Of a stretch of 64,000 bases of DNA, positions 22,576 through 35,640 are shown in pieces. The stretch covers positions 62,001 to 126,000 of the forward strand of contig NC_082613.1 in NCBI RefSeq assembly GCF_030936135.1, given 5' to 3'. Numbering within the stretch: the first letter of the stretch is position 1; each line of letters opens with the position of its first letter. Under the pieces are notes generated by a model. It was not told the DNA's origin and made no database searches. It was given only the letters and a program-made list of their open reading frames with translations. Made by a program: the position numbers and the translations under genes. The DNA comes from Gavia stellata. Lineage: Eukaryota > Chordata > Aves > Gaviiformes > Gaviidae.

Positions 22576-25500
22576 CACGGGGCTGTTGCAACCTCGGCAC
22601 AGCAGCTTTGACGATCAGGCTGACCGCAACAGGCAACGGGCAGGCCAGGATTATATTGTAGCCTCATGGGTGAGGTGGTGAGCTATCTAGGGATCTCGGC
22701 TCCAGGGGACTTGACACTTCAGTTTCCAATACTCAAGAGCCTCAAGAAGAAGCCCTGAGCAAGGCAAAGCAGGACCCCATAGCCGATTCATGAATTATCT
22801 TCTCTAGAGAGTCTTAGCACTCTCATGAGCTAAAGAGCTGACGTCTAGTGGAACTGGAAGCTCACATCCAGGCCCTGGGTGTCTGCTACCAGCTTGGAGT
22901 TACTGTGCCAACATGAACTTCTTAATCAGTGTAAGTTCACTCTGCTGAGTCAGGTGTGTTCCAGTGTATTATTTTGTCTGACAGAGGAAGATTTGTCCCA
23001 GCAGGTTTATGCCAGATGGGCTATCATCTCTGCTCCTGCAGCTGACACAGCCAGCACAAACAGCTCTGCATGTGCCAGCAAAGGGGACAAAACCTGTTTG
23101 TGCACTGGTAGAGGTAACACCTTCGTTGCCAGGTGATCCACCAACATGTGGATCCAGTACTAATCAATGCAAAACAGCAGTCTGCTACAGCTATACTCTA
23201 AAAAGGTACTAGAAATTTTGTTGGAAGGGAACAGTCTCAAGGCAGGGGACAGCTTTATAGCAGACAATAATGCAGATGCCAGCAGCAACACACAATGCCA
23301 GGTCTGGCAGAGCAGCCTTCTCTCTCCAGTTTTTCTTCCCCTAGGATTTTCATGGCATTATTTCGTGCCCAGTGAGCTCCGCAAGAGGTGCCTATGCCTG
23401 CAGCCATTGACAAGGCCTTTGGCCAGGCAGGCAGGCTGCCTGGAAAGCTCCAGGCCTGTGCCCTGGGGGAGGCATGGGCAGAGCCCAGAGCTCTGGGGCA
23501 GCCTAGGACCAGCCTCCTGCCCGGTGCTCGGAGCCCCTTATGGCTCCAGTGCTGCTTAGGAAGGGGAAGGGGCAGCACAGGCCCAACGCCCAGCAGAGAG
23601 CACCCGGGAAGGCGGGCAGCTCAGCCCCCACATGCCGACTCAAGCCTCCAGGGTCAAACCACTTCGGAAAAGTTACATGAGTGTTTATCCCAGAGTAAGC
23701 ACACTGGTAATTGACCTAAATAAAGCCAAAGCAAGCTACTAACACAGGCTTTACCACCCAAAGTGCATCTCAGTGCTGCAAAGCGCCTCCCCCCACCCCC
23801 AGATTAGACTCTGCATCGCCCAGGACCATTTATGTTGCCTGACAAATCTGGTCTGGAGAGCAGGCCACCAGCATAGCCCACAAACTCAGAGCGGCTGACC
23901 CCTAATCTTCCCAAGCAAGGGGGAGATTTATCATCATGGTCTGTTGCTATGTTAAATTACAGGGCAGACCAGCATCCCTTCAGCAATGCCCTAGCCTCCC
24001 CCAAGGCCCCTGAAGACCTCCCAAAGGAGATAGGACCCTGCAAAGAGGTCTCAAAGCCATTCTTGAACAGTGATCCTCTACCACGTTTTTAAAGCGCCCA
24101 CATTTTGGCAGGCATCAAGCCATCCTTTTTTCAACAGCAGGCACCGCATCACCCAGGCTAAGCTAAGCCTGAAGCACCACCCCTTTGTACCCCTTCCATG
24201 AGCTACCTGACTTTCCTGCTCAGGCACAGCTCCCACTGGCATTACAACACTTACAGGACCACCCAGCCTCACTGGCCCTCCCTCAGCATTGTAGTTGTTA
24301 ACTCAGAGCTAGAAAAAATTTGACAAATATCCTACTCTCCCCAGGTCACCACTTAAGTAAAATGTAAGCCCCTTCATGAAGTCCACAACCCCCCAAAAAT
24401 ATTTTAGGAACTCTGTTTCCAAAAACACTTAGACCCAACCTCCAGCCAAATACCTGTATCAGCCCATTTTTCTCTGAAGCTTCAATCCTGAACACATTGA
24501 GGACCCTTCCAGCACCTCTCAGCTCCCTCACACCAGACCACAGCACAAGCAGAAACCTTCACCTACTCTTGGGAACCTACTTATAGGGAGCCCAGCTGCA
24601 TTCCTGGGGTGCCAGAGGCAGAAGCCCTCATTGGCAGCATCTGAGGCACAATTAATAGCACACAGGTGCAGCCCAGCCTGATTTCTTGAGCAGATCCATT
24701 AATCCTTGCATTTATATAATTCTGGAGTTGAATTCTGAACAAAATATTTTAGGCCCTTTAACATGCAAAAATACTGTCACTGTAGAGTATATGACCAGGA
24801 AATTATTGCTATTTTTCAGTGGTCTCCTCGGTTTCTTTTAAAAAACAACTTAACAAGAAGCCCTCCTTCTCCACCCTTCCTGTGCAATGGCAGGAAAAAA
24901 ATGTGGGCAAAAAGATTTATGCTATCTCCTCCTAGCTCTGCTTCTCAAGCCTGCATCCCTCCTCTCCCTGCAACTGGATTTGTACTTTTCTTTGCCTTGG
25001 AATTCCTGGATACAAAGCACTGGCCAGTCTGAGTATCACAATATTCTCCTAGCTTGCTAAACTGAGCCCTCTGAGACATTCAAAGTCCTGAAACAAGATT
25101 ATGAATCATGAGATTATAAAGCTTATAAAACAAGCTTATAAACATGAGATTATTAAAAAACAAAAAGAAATTGCTGCTTAAGTTCATATGCTGGCTTAGA
25201 AACCTTTTGAGCAAGTAAGTTTCTCAGCTTGTTATTGCAAGGATAAAGTCAATCATTTGACTTTCTTTACTATGGTTATTTACATACTTCATTTACTATG
25301 TTTATATACATATAAACTGTGTTTATTTACATAGTTCTTTATTATGTGAGCAGTGGAGGCTGTTTGTGATGAGTCAGTCCTAACATGATGTGTCATTTTA
25401 CTCTTTACACAGGGTAGATTTTTTTTTAGGTTGTGATTTTTTTTTAATGTTGTGAATTCCTGTTTTGAAGAGATTCAGATTTCAGTCAAAAAGTGTGTTG

Positions 25501-27511
25501 GGCAAGATACTCCAAAAAAGCAATGTTTAGGATCATGACCACAATCTAGGCTAGGGCTAGGAATAGTAAAGAAAATATATTTCTCAAAATAGATGTTATT
25601 GGAATTTATGCAGCTGTTACACGGGGGAAATATGCGTGTTTCTGAGCATCTTATTCAGTAAGATTTCTTTTCTTTCTTGCTATTTCTTAACTTGAAGGAA
25701 GTACTTATAGGTATTTCTGAGGCCACACATTAGTGTGAAACTCAGAAACCCCCCGAAGAACAAGTTATTGCAACCAAAGGAAAAATGGAAAGTTCTGTCG
25801 GTTAAAATCAGAGGCAGGGACAGAGAGATGGGCAAAATGAGAAAGATAGGGAAAGAATTAGATGAAAAAACACGTACTGTCAGAGGAAAACAGTGCTACT
25901 ATAATCATGCATGCACACAGACACAGGGGAAGGTTCTACTTACATACAAACACACACTTAACAAAAACGGTATTTATTAAGCATCACAAACAATGTAATC
26001 TGCTGTTTACTACAAGAATAGTAAATAAATGCTAGGAACTAAACCACAGCCTATTTTAATGCAATTCCTGTCTGCGCTGGCAGGCCAGGGCTACACTTCT
26101 GAAAATATATTAGAAATAAATCACAAAAAGCTGTATTCAACCGAAGCAAACTTTGTAAATATGAATTAATCAAGCGTGAAGGGCCAACAAAAGCTGCCCT
26201 GAAGTCTCCATGTGTCCTCCTCATGCAAAGCAATGACTGGATAGAGCTAGCTTCTTCCTCCATTCTCCTTAACACGACATTCAGTGCTTTTGCTGTTGAG
26301 ATACAGGAGGGAATTTACGCTGACACCAGCTGAGTCAGAAACAGCTTTAACAGGGGGAGGGGAAGAAAACCGCTCCCTAGCCTGCACGGGTGAGAGTGAG
26401 CACAGCCCCTTGCACCTTGCTGCGTGTAATTGATGGCTTTCCCTGGCAGAGGTGGTCTGTGCTATTGGGGTGAGGGGGTGGGTCAGTGAGCATGGTCGGT
26501 TATCTCTTCCCAGTGTAGTCTTTTAGGGAGCCCAGGGTGCTATGGCTCTCCATGATAAAGCTGCATGATACAGGGAAGGTGGCCTGTATGAGGGATGGGG
26601 GGAGAAGCAGCGTGATGTTAACACCCGTGGCTTGCAGCCCCTGTGTTAGCTCTGGTGACTGGTGGGCAGACCGGTTATTCTGCTAGGAAGCGCCCGAGGG
26701 CAGCATTGCCTTTTGCTGGAGTATGCTCGTGAGAACCAGCGTAGTGCTGCAGTCTTCCCTAACGATCGTGAGGCTTGTTGGGGTGGAGCAGGTTGGATCC
26801 TAAGGTCCTGCCGTGGTCTGTTCTTACATCTGAAAAGAAATGCATTGTAGAAGCCGAAAGTCCTATGTTTTGTTTATGGACTGCAGTCCATTGGTAGGGT
26901 GGGGTTTGATTTTTTTTTTAATGATCCTTGGGTTTTCAGGGTTTAGCCTTGTCTTCCCTGGTAGGGTAGATAGGGGGGATGAAAGTGAGCTTTATGGACT
27001 CACCTTGTCATGAGTCCTACAGCTCTATTTTGTGTCTGTGCTAGTAGGTCTAAGTTACTGCGGCAGGCTTTTAGCAGAGAAGCACAGATTTCAGTGGGGA
27101 GGACTGCTCCGAGCTGTACGGGAAGGGGGAGTGGGAAGAAGTTAAAAAATGCTGATCTCTTAGAAGCTTACTAGATGAAATGGTTAAAAGTAATAGCAGT
27201 ACAACTTCTGAATGCTGGCAATGATGTGTATCATGTGTGTAATGAGTTCCAGGAAGCTGTATGGTTGTATCAAAGGGGCAAGGCAGACTTCAGTGGGGAG
27301 TGCTGGCAGGGAGAGAGTTACAGCATTGCTGGAAAGCCAGACTGGTAGTAGTGTCTCTGAACAGTGTTAAAGTCTGCCTTCTCTGTCCCAGGCTTTCCAG
27401 GGCCAGCAACACTGCTGGCATATCTGTGTTTGGTGGTGAGGGAGTGAGGGGCTTAGAAGGGGGAGCTCTCCTGGATTGGCTTTCCAGACCTAATGTGTTC
27501 TTCTTTTGCAG

Positions 27512-27800
27512 GCATGGACCAGGCTGAGGAAGGACCCTGAACCTGCCTTGATGGCTGTAGACCTCAGAGTTGCACTGTGCTGCCTGCCTGGCTGCAGCTC
27601 AAGCTACCTTGACCTATAAAATAATTTCCAGCCTCTTGCGAAACACAGTCAGTAACTGTTCTTTGATCACTTAAATATTTTCCTATCCCCCATCTAGCCA
27701 AACTCTGTCTCTTTGGCACCATGTACAACTCAGAAAAACTTCAGGCAGCAGAAAAAATTGTTTCCTTGTTTGCAAAAATAAAAAGAAAATAACACTACCC
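27512..27800 (+). other. Possible terminal exon of a transcript
   Basis: A good splice acceptor (gtgttcttcttttgcag, ending at 27511) is followed by about 265 bp ending near an AATAAA polyadenylation signal at 27777-27782. The reading is open only briefly before stops, so this would be a 3' UTR or non-coding RNA exon. No matching upstream exon could be identified, and a chance combination is quite possible. Confidence 0.15.
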
Positions 27801-30800
27801 CACTCAAGGGGCATGGGGACCTTGTTTGCCCTGCTTCAGCTTGAAGTGAGGTTTTTATGGGCGGGTTATAAACCCCTGCACAGCAAGGTCTGTAATATTG
27901 ACAGAGCTTTCAGCGTAGCTGCTTTAATACCTCTGCTCTGACAGCAGCAACACCGTGCATCTCAGGGGATGAGATCAGAAGCAGGCAGACATTTTCAGCT
28001 ATTGGCAGGCTTGTGTATACTTCACAGAAGCCTTTATCTTGCTAAGGAAGTGGAGACCTTTCAGTGTCTCTTGGTGGGGAGGGGGGAGGAATTCAACATG
28101 AGCAAGGCAAACCCGTTCCAGTCCTGCCAAAGCTACTGGTTTGCTTTGAGCCTCCGGTTGCCTGCAGCAAGGGCTGCTTCTCTGTGCTATGGAATAGTGA
28201 TGGTGTCCTGCTTCAGAGGTAGCTGCATAATTTTCTACCCACAGCAGAGCTTGGGATCCTTCTGTGAGTGGCATTAATGGAAGGTAGGCCAGAGCTTAAC
28301 AAAGTGTTGGCCACCCGATTTCCCATGCAGTTTAATGGGATGCCATGGCCTACCTTCACCTAAGCGATGCTCGAGTGTGGAAATATAGTAGCTTTCAAGG
28401 TCACTCAGCAATACTGGCCAGTGGTTCACGGGCCAAATCCTACAGAGTCTGCAATGTTAGCTCAGCTCTGGGTAGGGGTAAAAGCCCAAGCAAACTCTTT
28501 TGTGGGGTGGGGGAAACAGGACCTCGCTTCCCCCTCGAGAGGCTCTGGAGAATCGTTTTGGGAAGGTGAGGGCTGCAGTATGCCATCCTCAAGTTCTGTA
28601 TTTTTCCGTGAGAGAGACTAAAGCGGAACTATGTTGGGAACAAGCAGAATCCTGTCTGAAAGGTAGCTTGGACTCTGGAGGTCCCATCAAAATCTGTTTT
28701 GTACTGTACGTGTACTATGGCATTGCCTTTCTCAGCCCCTCTAGTTTCCAGCAGTTTTGGAGTACTGTTACTCCAGTTGTAGCGGTAGGGAAGTAGAGTC
28801 CTTGACAGACCATGCTCAAGTAAGGTCACGCTGTCTTCTGCAGACTTGGGGTTGCCTAGAGTTTGCTAGATAGGCGCAGGGAGGAGATACGCAGAGCCAG
28901 CATGGTGCCTGTTTGCTCCAGCTGAACTTGGTCTTGGTGGTGAATCCTGCTGGAGGATGGGGGTCTGGTAACTGGCTCAATATGGAGAGCGGGGACCTTT
29001 TCTCTGTGCCTGGCAACTCAGATCCCTGCTTGCTGGAAGTTGAGGAATTTACTCTACTTGAACTCCCTAGCTCCGGGCAGCCTGCTGGTAGATGTTCTCC
29101 AAGGAGATACTTGAGGCAGAAACTTGGTACAGTATACAAGGGAGAAGCAGCCAGCAGGGTGTGATGGGGTGGACCTTGTTCTAGAGCCGTCACCGGGCCA
29201 GCGTCCAGCCACCAGTGTCACAGCGCTGAGGACCTGCAAACGCCCCTCTGTGTTTCCCATGCCCTCTGTCTGGCACGTTTTCTTCCGCAGCCTTTGGTTC
29301 TTCCTTATCGTAAATCCTGTAGGATTTAACTTCTAGCTACTGATCCTTTTGACAGTAATGGACCATTAACTAACTAGACATAAAATTGAAAGTGTAAATC
29401 CCTCTCCCTTGGGGAATCAGAAAGCAGGTTTAGGATGCAGGCCATGAAATGCAGGAGTTCACTGTAATCACAAAAGAGGCCTGATTGACTCTGCCTGCCC
29501 AGCATCCCCAGGTCTGTGCTAGCTGATGAACAAGAAAGCGGAAGCTGAGGCTGGTACTGCAGAACCATTTGCATCTGCCCTGGGAAAGCCTTTAGTCTCA
29601 GCATTTGAGCTTGTTTATCCCATTGCCAGGGTCTGCCCTGTAAGACAGTGAGGGGAGTCTCGGTTGCTAAGGAATGAATTATTTCTGGAGTCTGATGCTG
29701 TCTCTGATTGCAAGCTTGGTGTTTTTTCCTTTTTTGGGACAGGGTGAGAAGGGAAGACCAGGAGCTTTGCTCGCGTCAGAGGTGAGGGGGGGAAAAGCAC
29801 AAGGTGCCTCTGCCCCAGGGGAATGGCCCACACTGCTCCCACCAGGGAGAAGGATGAGATGATGCAGCAGCTCTGCAGGTTGGTGTGTACCAAGTCTAGT
29901 TCCCAACACTTTCCCTGAAATCTCCAATAATGTGGCAGGACTCCGCTATGTACCTGTGGGAGTGAGTTTGCTGCTGACTCTGTTCTCTGACCTTGAGATC
30001 AGTGCCCACTGATTAAAAAATTAATTACCTTCCTCTTGAAGGAACGACTGTACTTTCAAGGTCTCCCAGGCCCTTAATCAAGCATCTCCCTTTGAAAGAA
30101 GTTTTGATTGAATTGCAGTAAGCTGTCACTAGAGCCAGGATGGCCAGGTTAGAGGGGGATGAGTTCAGAGACCTAACTGGGCTCTGCTTGTGGTGAATGG
30201 AGTGGTTCCAAACTTCTCAGAGAGAAGAGGGGGAAATGGGTTCAAAAGCAGTTTAGTTATGCAGAAACTAAGTATCTTGGGCAGTCTGAGTACCGGCCGG
30301 AAATTATACAGGTTGCAGTAGAAAAACTAGCTGCATGTATGGAGGCTATCCAACATGGGAACAATGTAGGAGAAGGAGAGGACCTGGCCTAGATTCTCAC
30401 TGGGCTGGAGATGCAGTTTTTACAGATTTGAGTGCTCAGTAGTAAGTAGCTTGAGGCTTTCTCTTCTCTGTGCCATGTTCTTTCTTCGTGCTCTGCTTTG
30501 CAACCCCAGAGTTAGAGGATAATTTGCTCCTCAAACACAGGGTTCTCCAGTAATCACTTGATCATAGCAGCTGGGCTTTGGGAGGAGCAATGCTGGCAGG
30601 GGACTGGCAAGGCCATGTCACCTGCCCTCACACCGCCTCTGAGGTTCCTCTGAGCCTGCAATGGAGGGACTCCAGGCATGGTGCTGATAGTAGGAAGGGC
30701 TGGGGGCGGTCTGTATCGCCTGGCCAGTGGCCCCAGCACACCTCAGCCAGCCTCACCACGTGTGTATGCTCTGGCATTTCCCTCCTTTCCTTGCAGCCCA

Positions 30801-31335
30801 TGGCCACGCTCCTGCAGCCGAGCTGCGTGCTGGTGCCTGTGCTATTCATCATGCCAACAGCACAAGAGCAACTGGAAAAAGTGTCTGGAATTTATCACCT
30901 GTGGCAGGAGCTTTTGTCTGTAATAAAAAACACTTTCCCCCTCCTCTCTTCTAGTACTTTCCCCCTTCCTTTCTCTCATTATTATTAAGCAGCTTAATGC
31001 CATACGTCTTGCTGTTTCATAAATAACCCCTATAATCAAGCAGCACTGGGTAAATGGGCAGTCCAGCTTGTGCAATTTGTTTGGCAAAATGAATCCAGAA
31101 CAATACGAGTCTGTGGAGGAAAGACAAATAGAGCAGCTTGGATTAATGTGTTAACCAAGAGAAAAACAGCTTGGCAGTGTGGTTGATGCTGTATTTATCC
31201 ACACAAATGGAGGTCAGGGCTAATCTATTAAAAATAGAGTACAGAGCTTGCCAGAGCAGTCAGTGTCTCCGGGGAGGGACGGCAAGAAACACGGTCCTGC
31301 CAGGGTCATGGAGGGGAGCTGAGCTCAGGCTTGTC

Positions 31336-31350
31336 GGGGGGGGGGGGGGG
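31336..31350 (+). repeat. Poly-G run of 15
   Basis: Fifteen uninterrupted G residues follow gcttgtc and precede ttaggcc. The run is likely length-variable and prone to sequencing error. Confidence 0.9.
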
Positions 31351-32187
31351 TTAGGCCTTCCTGCGCTGTGGGGAGGCAGGCAGTGTTGAGAGGCTAAAGG
31401 GACCCCACCCTCAGCTGATGGACACACGGGCTGCAGCAGTAGGGCTAGTGTTTGCATTCCTTGTGTGTCTTGGCAATGCAAGTAGCCCTGGCCTGGTCTA
31501 GGTGCTGGGCATACCTGCAGACAGACATTGCTGCAAGGAGCAGACAGTCTAGTAAAAATCATCAGCAGGTTCTTGTTGACTCTTTGATCTTCTGGGCTTT
31601 TTTCATGCCTTTCTTCTGAATCTCTGAAAGTGTCCAGCAGACTTTCATTCAGCATCAGTCCTTCCCTGGCCTATTTGGTGCATTTTAATTGTTTGCGGGG
31701 AAACCAGGAGTCCTGACTCCCTATTTTGGGACTGAGCAGGTCAGAGCTGGCTACTGGCAAAAACGTTCCAGCCAGAAAACCCCTGGTTCCAGCTGGGAGA
31801 CCCCAGCCAACCACAGCTCCTTTGCCATTTGCTGGCAAACGGGTTGTGCCTGGCCAGGGGACGACGTTGCCTGGCTGGGGGACAGGCAGGAGGGGAGCCA
31901 AATTCAAGCGCCTGTGCGCTGGGAAAACCTCTGAGCTGTATGGAAGCTCAAGGGGACCCTCAGTATCTGCAGTTGCCACACTGCTGAGCTCCAGGCTGGG
32001 CCTGGTGAGCTCTATTTGGTTGTTTCCTGCTAGACCAAAATGCTAGGGCCAGAAGGGGCGTGCTGGTGAGCAGACCAGGCTGAGCAAAGACCTCCAGCCC
32101 TGCAGGATGCTCAGAGTGCTACAGGAGGAGGGAATGGGGGAGGCGCAGCCCTTGAGCACCCTTGGAGGCAGCAGGGATATGCAGAAG

Positions 32188-32881
32188 TGAAACAACAAAG
32201 TCGGTACCGAGCCCGCGATCGGGACGGTTTTCCGAGATGAATAACTCAGTAACAACTAGTTTGTTATTAAGCAGGCACTCTTTAATACAGCGCTGGGCAG
32301 CACTGGGGATTCGTCCACCACGAGTGCTCCAACAGGTTAGCAAAGCACCTCAGTTCATATACAGAAAAATCATACATATTCATCAGAATTCTAAAAAGGG
32401 TGGTCTTACGTGGATGAGTTCCCGGAATTCATTTGCATAGTCCAAGCATGCGCAGTAAAATTAGGGTTAGGGTCTTTTCACCCTCTGGTGGTTGTTCATA
32501 GTCTTCCTCACGCTGTCCGCTAGTTGGACTTTGGCCTTCCTTTGTCCATACATGGTCATGGAATTGGCTCATCCATTCTTTGGCCTCGGAATGTTACAAA
32601 AGGGTCAGTTTGAACTAGTTCTTTGGCACTTACCTTGACACAAACGTCCCGAGTCCCTGTTATCAATGATATACTCAGGAGGCAGAATGAGCTACCTCAA
32701 GGCCCATTTGATCTTGTCAGGAAGGGAGTTACACGTCTTGAAACATCCTATTATCAACTCTGCTCAGCAAATAACTAAAACTATGCAAGTAAAGCTTTTA
32801 TGTATCACAGCAGGGTCTCAGCCAGGGACCCTCAGTGACTTAACCCTTCATTCAATATGACTTTTCATATCAACTTTCACA
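32188..32881 (-). mobile_element. ERV long terminal repeat, minus strand
   Basis: Read on the minus strand the element starts TGTGAAAGTTGATATG and ends ACTTTGTTGTTTCA, with the TG...CA ends of retroviral LTRs. In order it contains a TGCGCATGC block, TATA-like GAATATGTATGATTTTTC, and a polyadenylation-like ATTAAA (plus-strand tttaat at 32281) followed by AGAGTGCCTGCTT and a U5-like tail. Length is about 694 bp. No internal retroviral gene lies beside it, so it is probably a solo LTR. I could not see a clear target-site duplication, so the exact ends carry some doubt. Confidence 0.75.
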
Positions 32882-33049
32882 GTGCCAGCCCTTTTTGCAG
32901 AGCCCAGCCAGGGGGTATGAGAGGAGGTGAGGACAGGGCAGGCCATCCTGCATGCCGCTGCTCCTCCCTGGGGTGCCTTGGGACCCAAACTCCCAGGGAG
33001 AGCAGCTCCCTGATGCTGCCCTCCTCCTCTGTCATACACATACCCAGTC

Positions 33050-33250
33050 CTGGGAGCCAGTCTGCTCCGGGGCTCTGGGCCCCCACCACTCCCCCTGCCC
33101 GGGGACACCTCGGCAGTCGTTTCCGGAGCCACGCTCATCACCCGGCAGGGAAGAGACTGTCAGTCGGTCTACCGGCTCCTGGGCAGAGGTGAAGGCCGCC
33201 GAAGAGGAGGAGCGGGGTGCGGGACGCTAGAAGCCGGGGGAGGGTGGCGT
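33050..33250. other. GC- and CpG-rich lead-in to the purine array
   Basis: CpG-containing strings (cccggggacacctcggcagtc, gccgccgaagagg, ggacgctagaagccgg) are concentrated here and grade into purine-rich repeats. No gene start is recognisable. Confidence 0.3.
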
Positions 33251-33655
33251 GAGAAAAGCGGCAGCCGGCTGGGCAGCGGGGGTGTAGCGAGAAAGCGTGA
33301 GGCAGGACTGGGCCAGCGACAGAAAGACAGGGAGCCCAACAGGGATGGAGAAAGAAGCGGCAGGCAGAGAGGAAGAGAGGCAGCAGAAAGAGGGAGAGGG
33401 AGCGGGACAGGGACCGACAAAGAAGGACGGGGAGCAGGATGGAGATGCAGAAAAAAACCCGGGATGGGCAGCATGACAGAGAGGGAGGAAAAAAGAGGGA
33501 CAGGGAGCCGGACAGAGAGAGAGAGAGAAAAAGAGAAAGACAAAAAAGCAACAAAGAACAGGGCAGGGAGGGAGGAATGAAACAACAGGGACAGGGAGCC
33601 GGGACAACGAATGATGGGGCGGGGGTGGACAGGGACACAACACAAACCAAACCAC
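33230..33655 (+). repeat. Purine-rich tandem array, block A
   Basis: The top strand is overwhelmingly A and G, with repeated phrases gacagggagc, gatggagaaagaa and gagagggaggaa. These are the phrases of the monomer seen more regularly at 38400-40100. The CpG content of the first part and the cgg-rich beginning set it apart from the other blocks. The complementary strand gives long Ser/Leu/Pro frames that are composition artefacts. Confidence 0.8.
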
Positions 33656-33659
33656 ATAG

Positions 33660-33911
33660 CTACACACCGTCTGCAGGGCTGTTTCACACTGACGTTTTCT
33701 CTATCACAGCTTCTGTGCAGCATTTTTTAGCCCTTCTTAAATACGTCATCCCAGAGGCACTATCAGCATTGCTGATGGGCTCAGCTTTGACCAGCAGCAG
33801 AGCGGTCTCCGAGCTGGAACTGGCTGCATCCAACACGGGGGCAACTCCTGGTGTCTTCTCACAGAACCCAGCCCTGCAGCCCCTACCCGCCCCAGCTAAC
33901 AAGACAATACA
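33660..33911 (-). mobile_element. Truncated LTR fragment inside the purine array
   Basis: A mixed-composition island interrupts the purine array. On the minus strand it begins TGTATTGTCTTGTTAGC and later reads GATGACGTATTTAAGAAGGG, a TATA-like promoter context. The overall order resembles a dispersed avian ERV LTR family that I recall only in outline. The far end (about 33660-33690) looks truncated, and no flanking duplication was found. On the plus strand it happens to be open, which I regard as coincidence. Confidence 0.5.
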
Positions 33912-33949
33912 ACAGCCAGCTGTTATGGGACAAGGAGGGGGGATTGAAG

Positions 33950-34212
33950 AATAGGGAAAGGGAGCCACAGAGAGAGACAGCGCGGAAGGAAAAAAAAAAA
34001 AAAAAGCAATGGGCTACAGGCCAGAGAGGAGGAAGGGATCAGGAAGCAGACCGAGAGAGATGGAGAAGAGCAAAGAATAGCGATGGGCCACAGGGCAGAG
34101 AGGGAGGAGTTAAAAAAAGGGGAGAGTGAGGTAGACAGAGAGAGACTGAGAAATACCAAAAAACCTTGATGAGCTAAAAGAGCAGAGACAGAGGAACTAA
34201 AGGACAGGGAGC
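33950..34212 (+). repeat. Purine-rich tandem array, block B
   Basis: Purine-rich copies of the same monomer (gccacagggcagagagggag at 34088-34107, ggagaagagcaaag at 34061) occur here, with a 16-base poly-A run at 33990-34005. The block is cut at 34212 by the solo LTR. Confidence 0.85.
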
Positions 34213-35132
34213 TGTTGTAAATACTCTGATTTTTTTTTTTTTTAATAATCAAGATTTGATCATATAGAAAGGTTAAGTTTGATTAATAAATAAAATAATA
34301 AAATACAAATGCGTAAGTTAGGATTGTTAAGCTTGAAACAATAATCACAGGAACCTCACCAGGTAGTCACCGTTCCGTATTGAGGAACTAATCGTAACGA
34401 GATGGAACGATGAAGAATTGAATAGAGAAGTTTTGTTTGAGTCCATAACAATGTGACCTGATATGCACCAGTGATGCTGCTTGGAAAATTCCTTACCTTT
34501 CCTATCTTGACTCGAATATCAAGAATGCCAATCAATAGATATTAATAGAAATAACCATTGATTGTTTTAAGTATGGATATTGATAGAATAGTATAATCGC
34601 TCCAAAGAACGATTAATGAAAAATTAAATTATGTCTCTTGTGTGATGGTAACTAGGTATGATTTATCTGTGATTTAATCATAAACTAACTGTTGTACAAT
34701 GTAACATTGTGAATAGGGAGGGTTTGCTTGTCAAGAGAATGGTAAGTTGTAGGCCTGGTCAGTAAACCGAAGAAAACTTAGGAAGATTCCAAGAATGAAA
34801 TTTTGCAACTAAGCTGAGCATGCACGAAGATTGGGTTCAACTAGAGGACACCATGAGGAAGACTATGGATGACCACCTGTGTACCTGGAGGTGCATGCGT
34901 CACGAGCATTTACATATATTAATGAGTTCTCGGAAATTGTATGAGTATGTTAATTGTTTCTTGCAAATATGATGAATATGTATACTTTGATTGTATATAA
35001 CTTTTGTAGCGGAGAAACTAAGCACGCACACTAGGTGGAGTGATCCCCTGTGCATCCAGCGCTGCAATGAAGAAGTGCCTGCTCACCTACGTACATTGTG
35101 TGGTTGAGTTTTTATATTACAGATTTGTAACA
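34213..35132 (+). mobile_element. Solo ERV LTR inserted in the purine array
   Basis: An AT-rich 920-bp element interrupts a repeat monomer. Its ends form an imperfect inverted repeat: it begins TGTTGTAAAT and ends ATTTGTAACA (8 of 10 match when inverted). A TATA box, TGTATATAAC, lies near 34993. Downstream come the R/U5-like gcgctgcaatgaagaagtgc and tgcctgctcacc. The array text resumes exactly at the right edge: gggagc precedes the LTR and gacccagacagagagag follows it, where the consensus is gagccagacagagagag. GAGC and GACC are therefore a probable 4-bp target duplication with one change. No retroviral genes are present. Confidence 0.82.
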
Positions 35133-35640
35133 GACCCAGACAGAGAGAGAACAGTAAAGTGAAAAAACAGGCTGTAGGACAGAGAGGGAAGAAATTAACA
35201 CATAGGGACAGGGACCTGGAATGAGAAAATCTAAGACAGAAAAAGTATATCTAGAATACAGGGTAGAAAGAGAGGAATTTAAAAATAGGGACACGGCACC
35301 AGACAGAGAGAGAGGTGGGGTGTGGGAATTGTGAAGGGCTAAAAGGCAGGCAGGGAGGAAATAAAAAAAAAAATTGGGACAGGAGGACAGACAGACGGAG
35401 AAAGACAGAAATAGCAATGGGCTGCAGGACAGAGACAGAGGATGAAAAAAGAGCGATGGAGAACAGGGCAGAAGTGCAGAAAGAAGGAGAAAACGGAGAG
35501 GTAGAATGACAGGGAAAGAGGGAGACCTGGAGAACGAGAGAGGGGGAGGTAGAGGGAAGCGGAAAAAATGACAGCAGTGAGAGAAAGAGGAAGGGGGGGG
35601 GGGGGGCAAGCAGGGAGGGACTGGGATGCAGAAGAGGGGC
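35133..35640 (+). repeat. Purine-rich tandem array, block C
   Basis: Continuation of the array after the solo LTR, starting gacccagacagagagagaac. Repeated phrases are gacagagagggaagaaatt, gggacctgga and gcaatgggctgcaggacaga. A 14-base poly-G run lies at 35593-35606. Confidence 0.85.

Larger units (their letters stand above)
22576..32187. other. Long stretch with no supportable gene
   Basis: Open frames here are short, lie on both strands, have no recognisable domain and usually lack splice context. Composition varies between AT-rich (25080-26000) and mixed. A 15-base poly-G run sits at 31336-31350. Apart from the weak exon candidate at 27512-27800, nothing is assigned. It is probably intergenic or intronic DNA. 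Confidence 0.5.

Noticed and set aside
29730..29800. Collagen-like GEKGRPGALL after an acceptor-like tttttgggacag
   Set aside because: The Gly-X-Y pattern lasts only two or three triplets and no further exons were seen.
32463..32475. ttagggttaggg resembling telomeric repeat
   Set aside because: Only two repeats are present and they lie inside an LTR. There is no array, so this is not an interstitial telomere block.
33439..33954. Plus-strand frame of 171 codons crossing the LTR fragment
   Set aside because: It begins in purine repeats and continues through a probable LTR fragment in antisense, so the continuity looks accidental.
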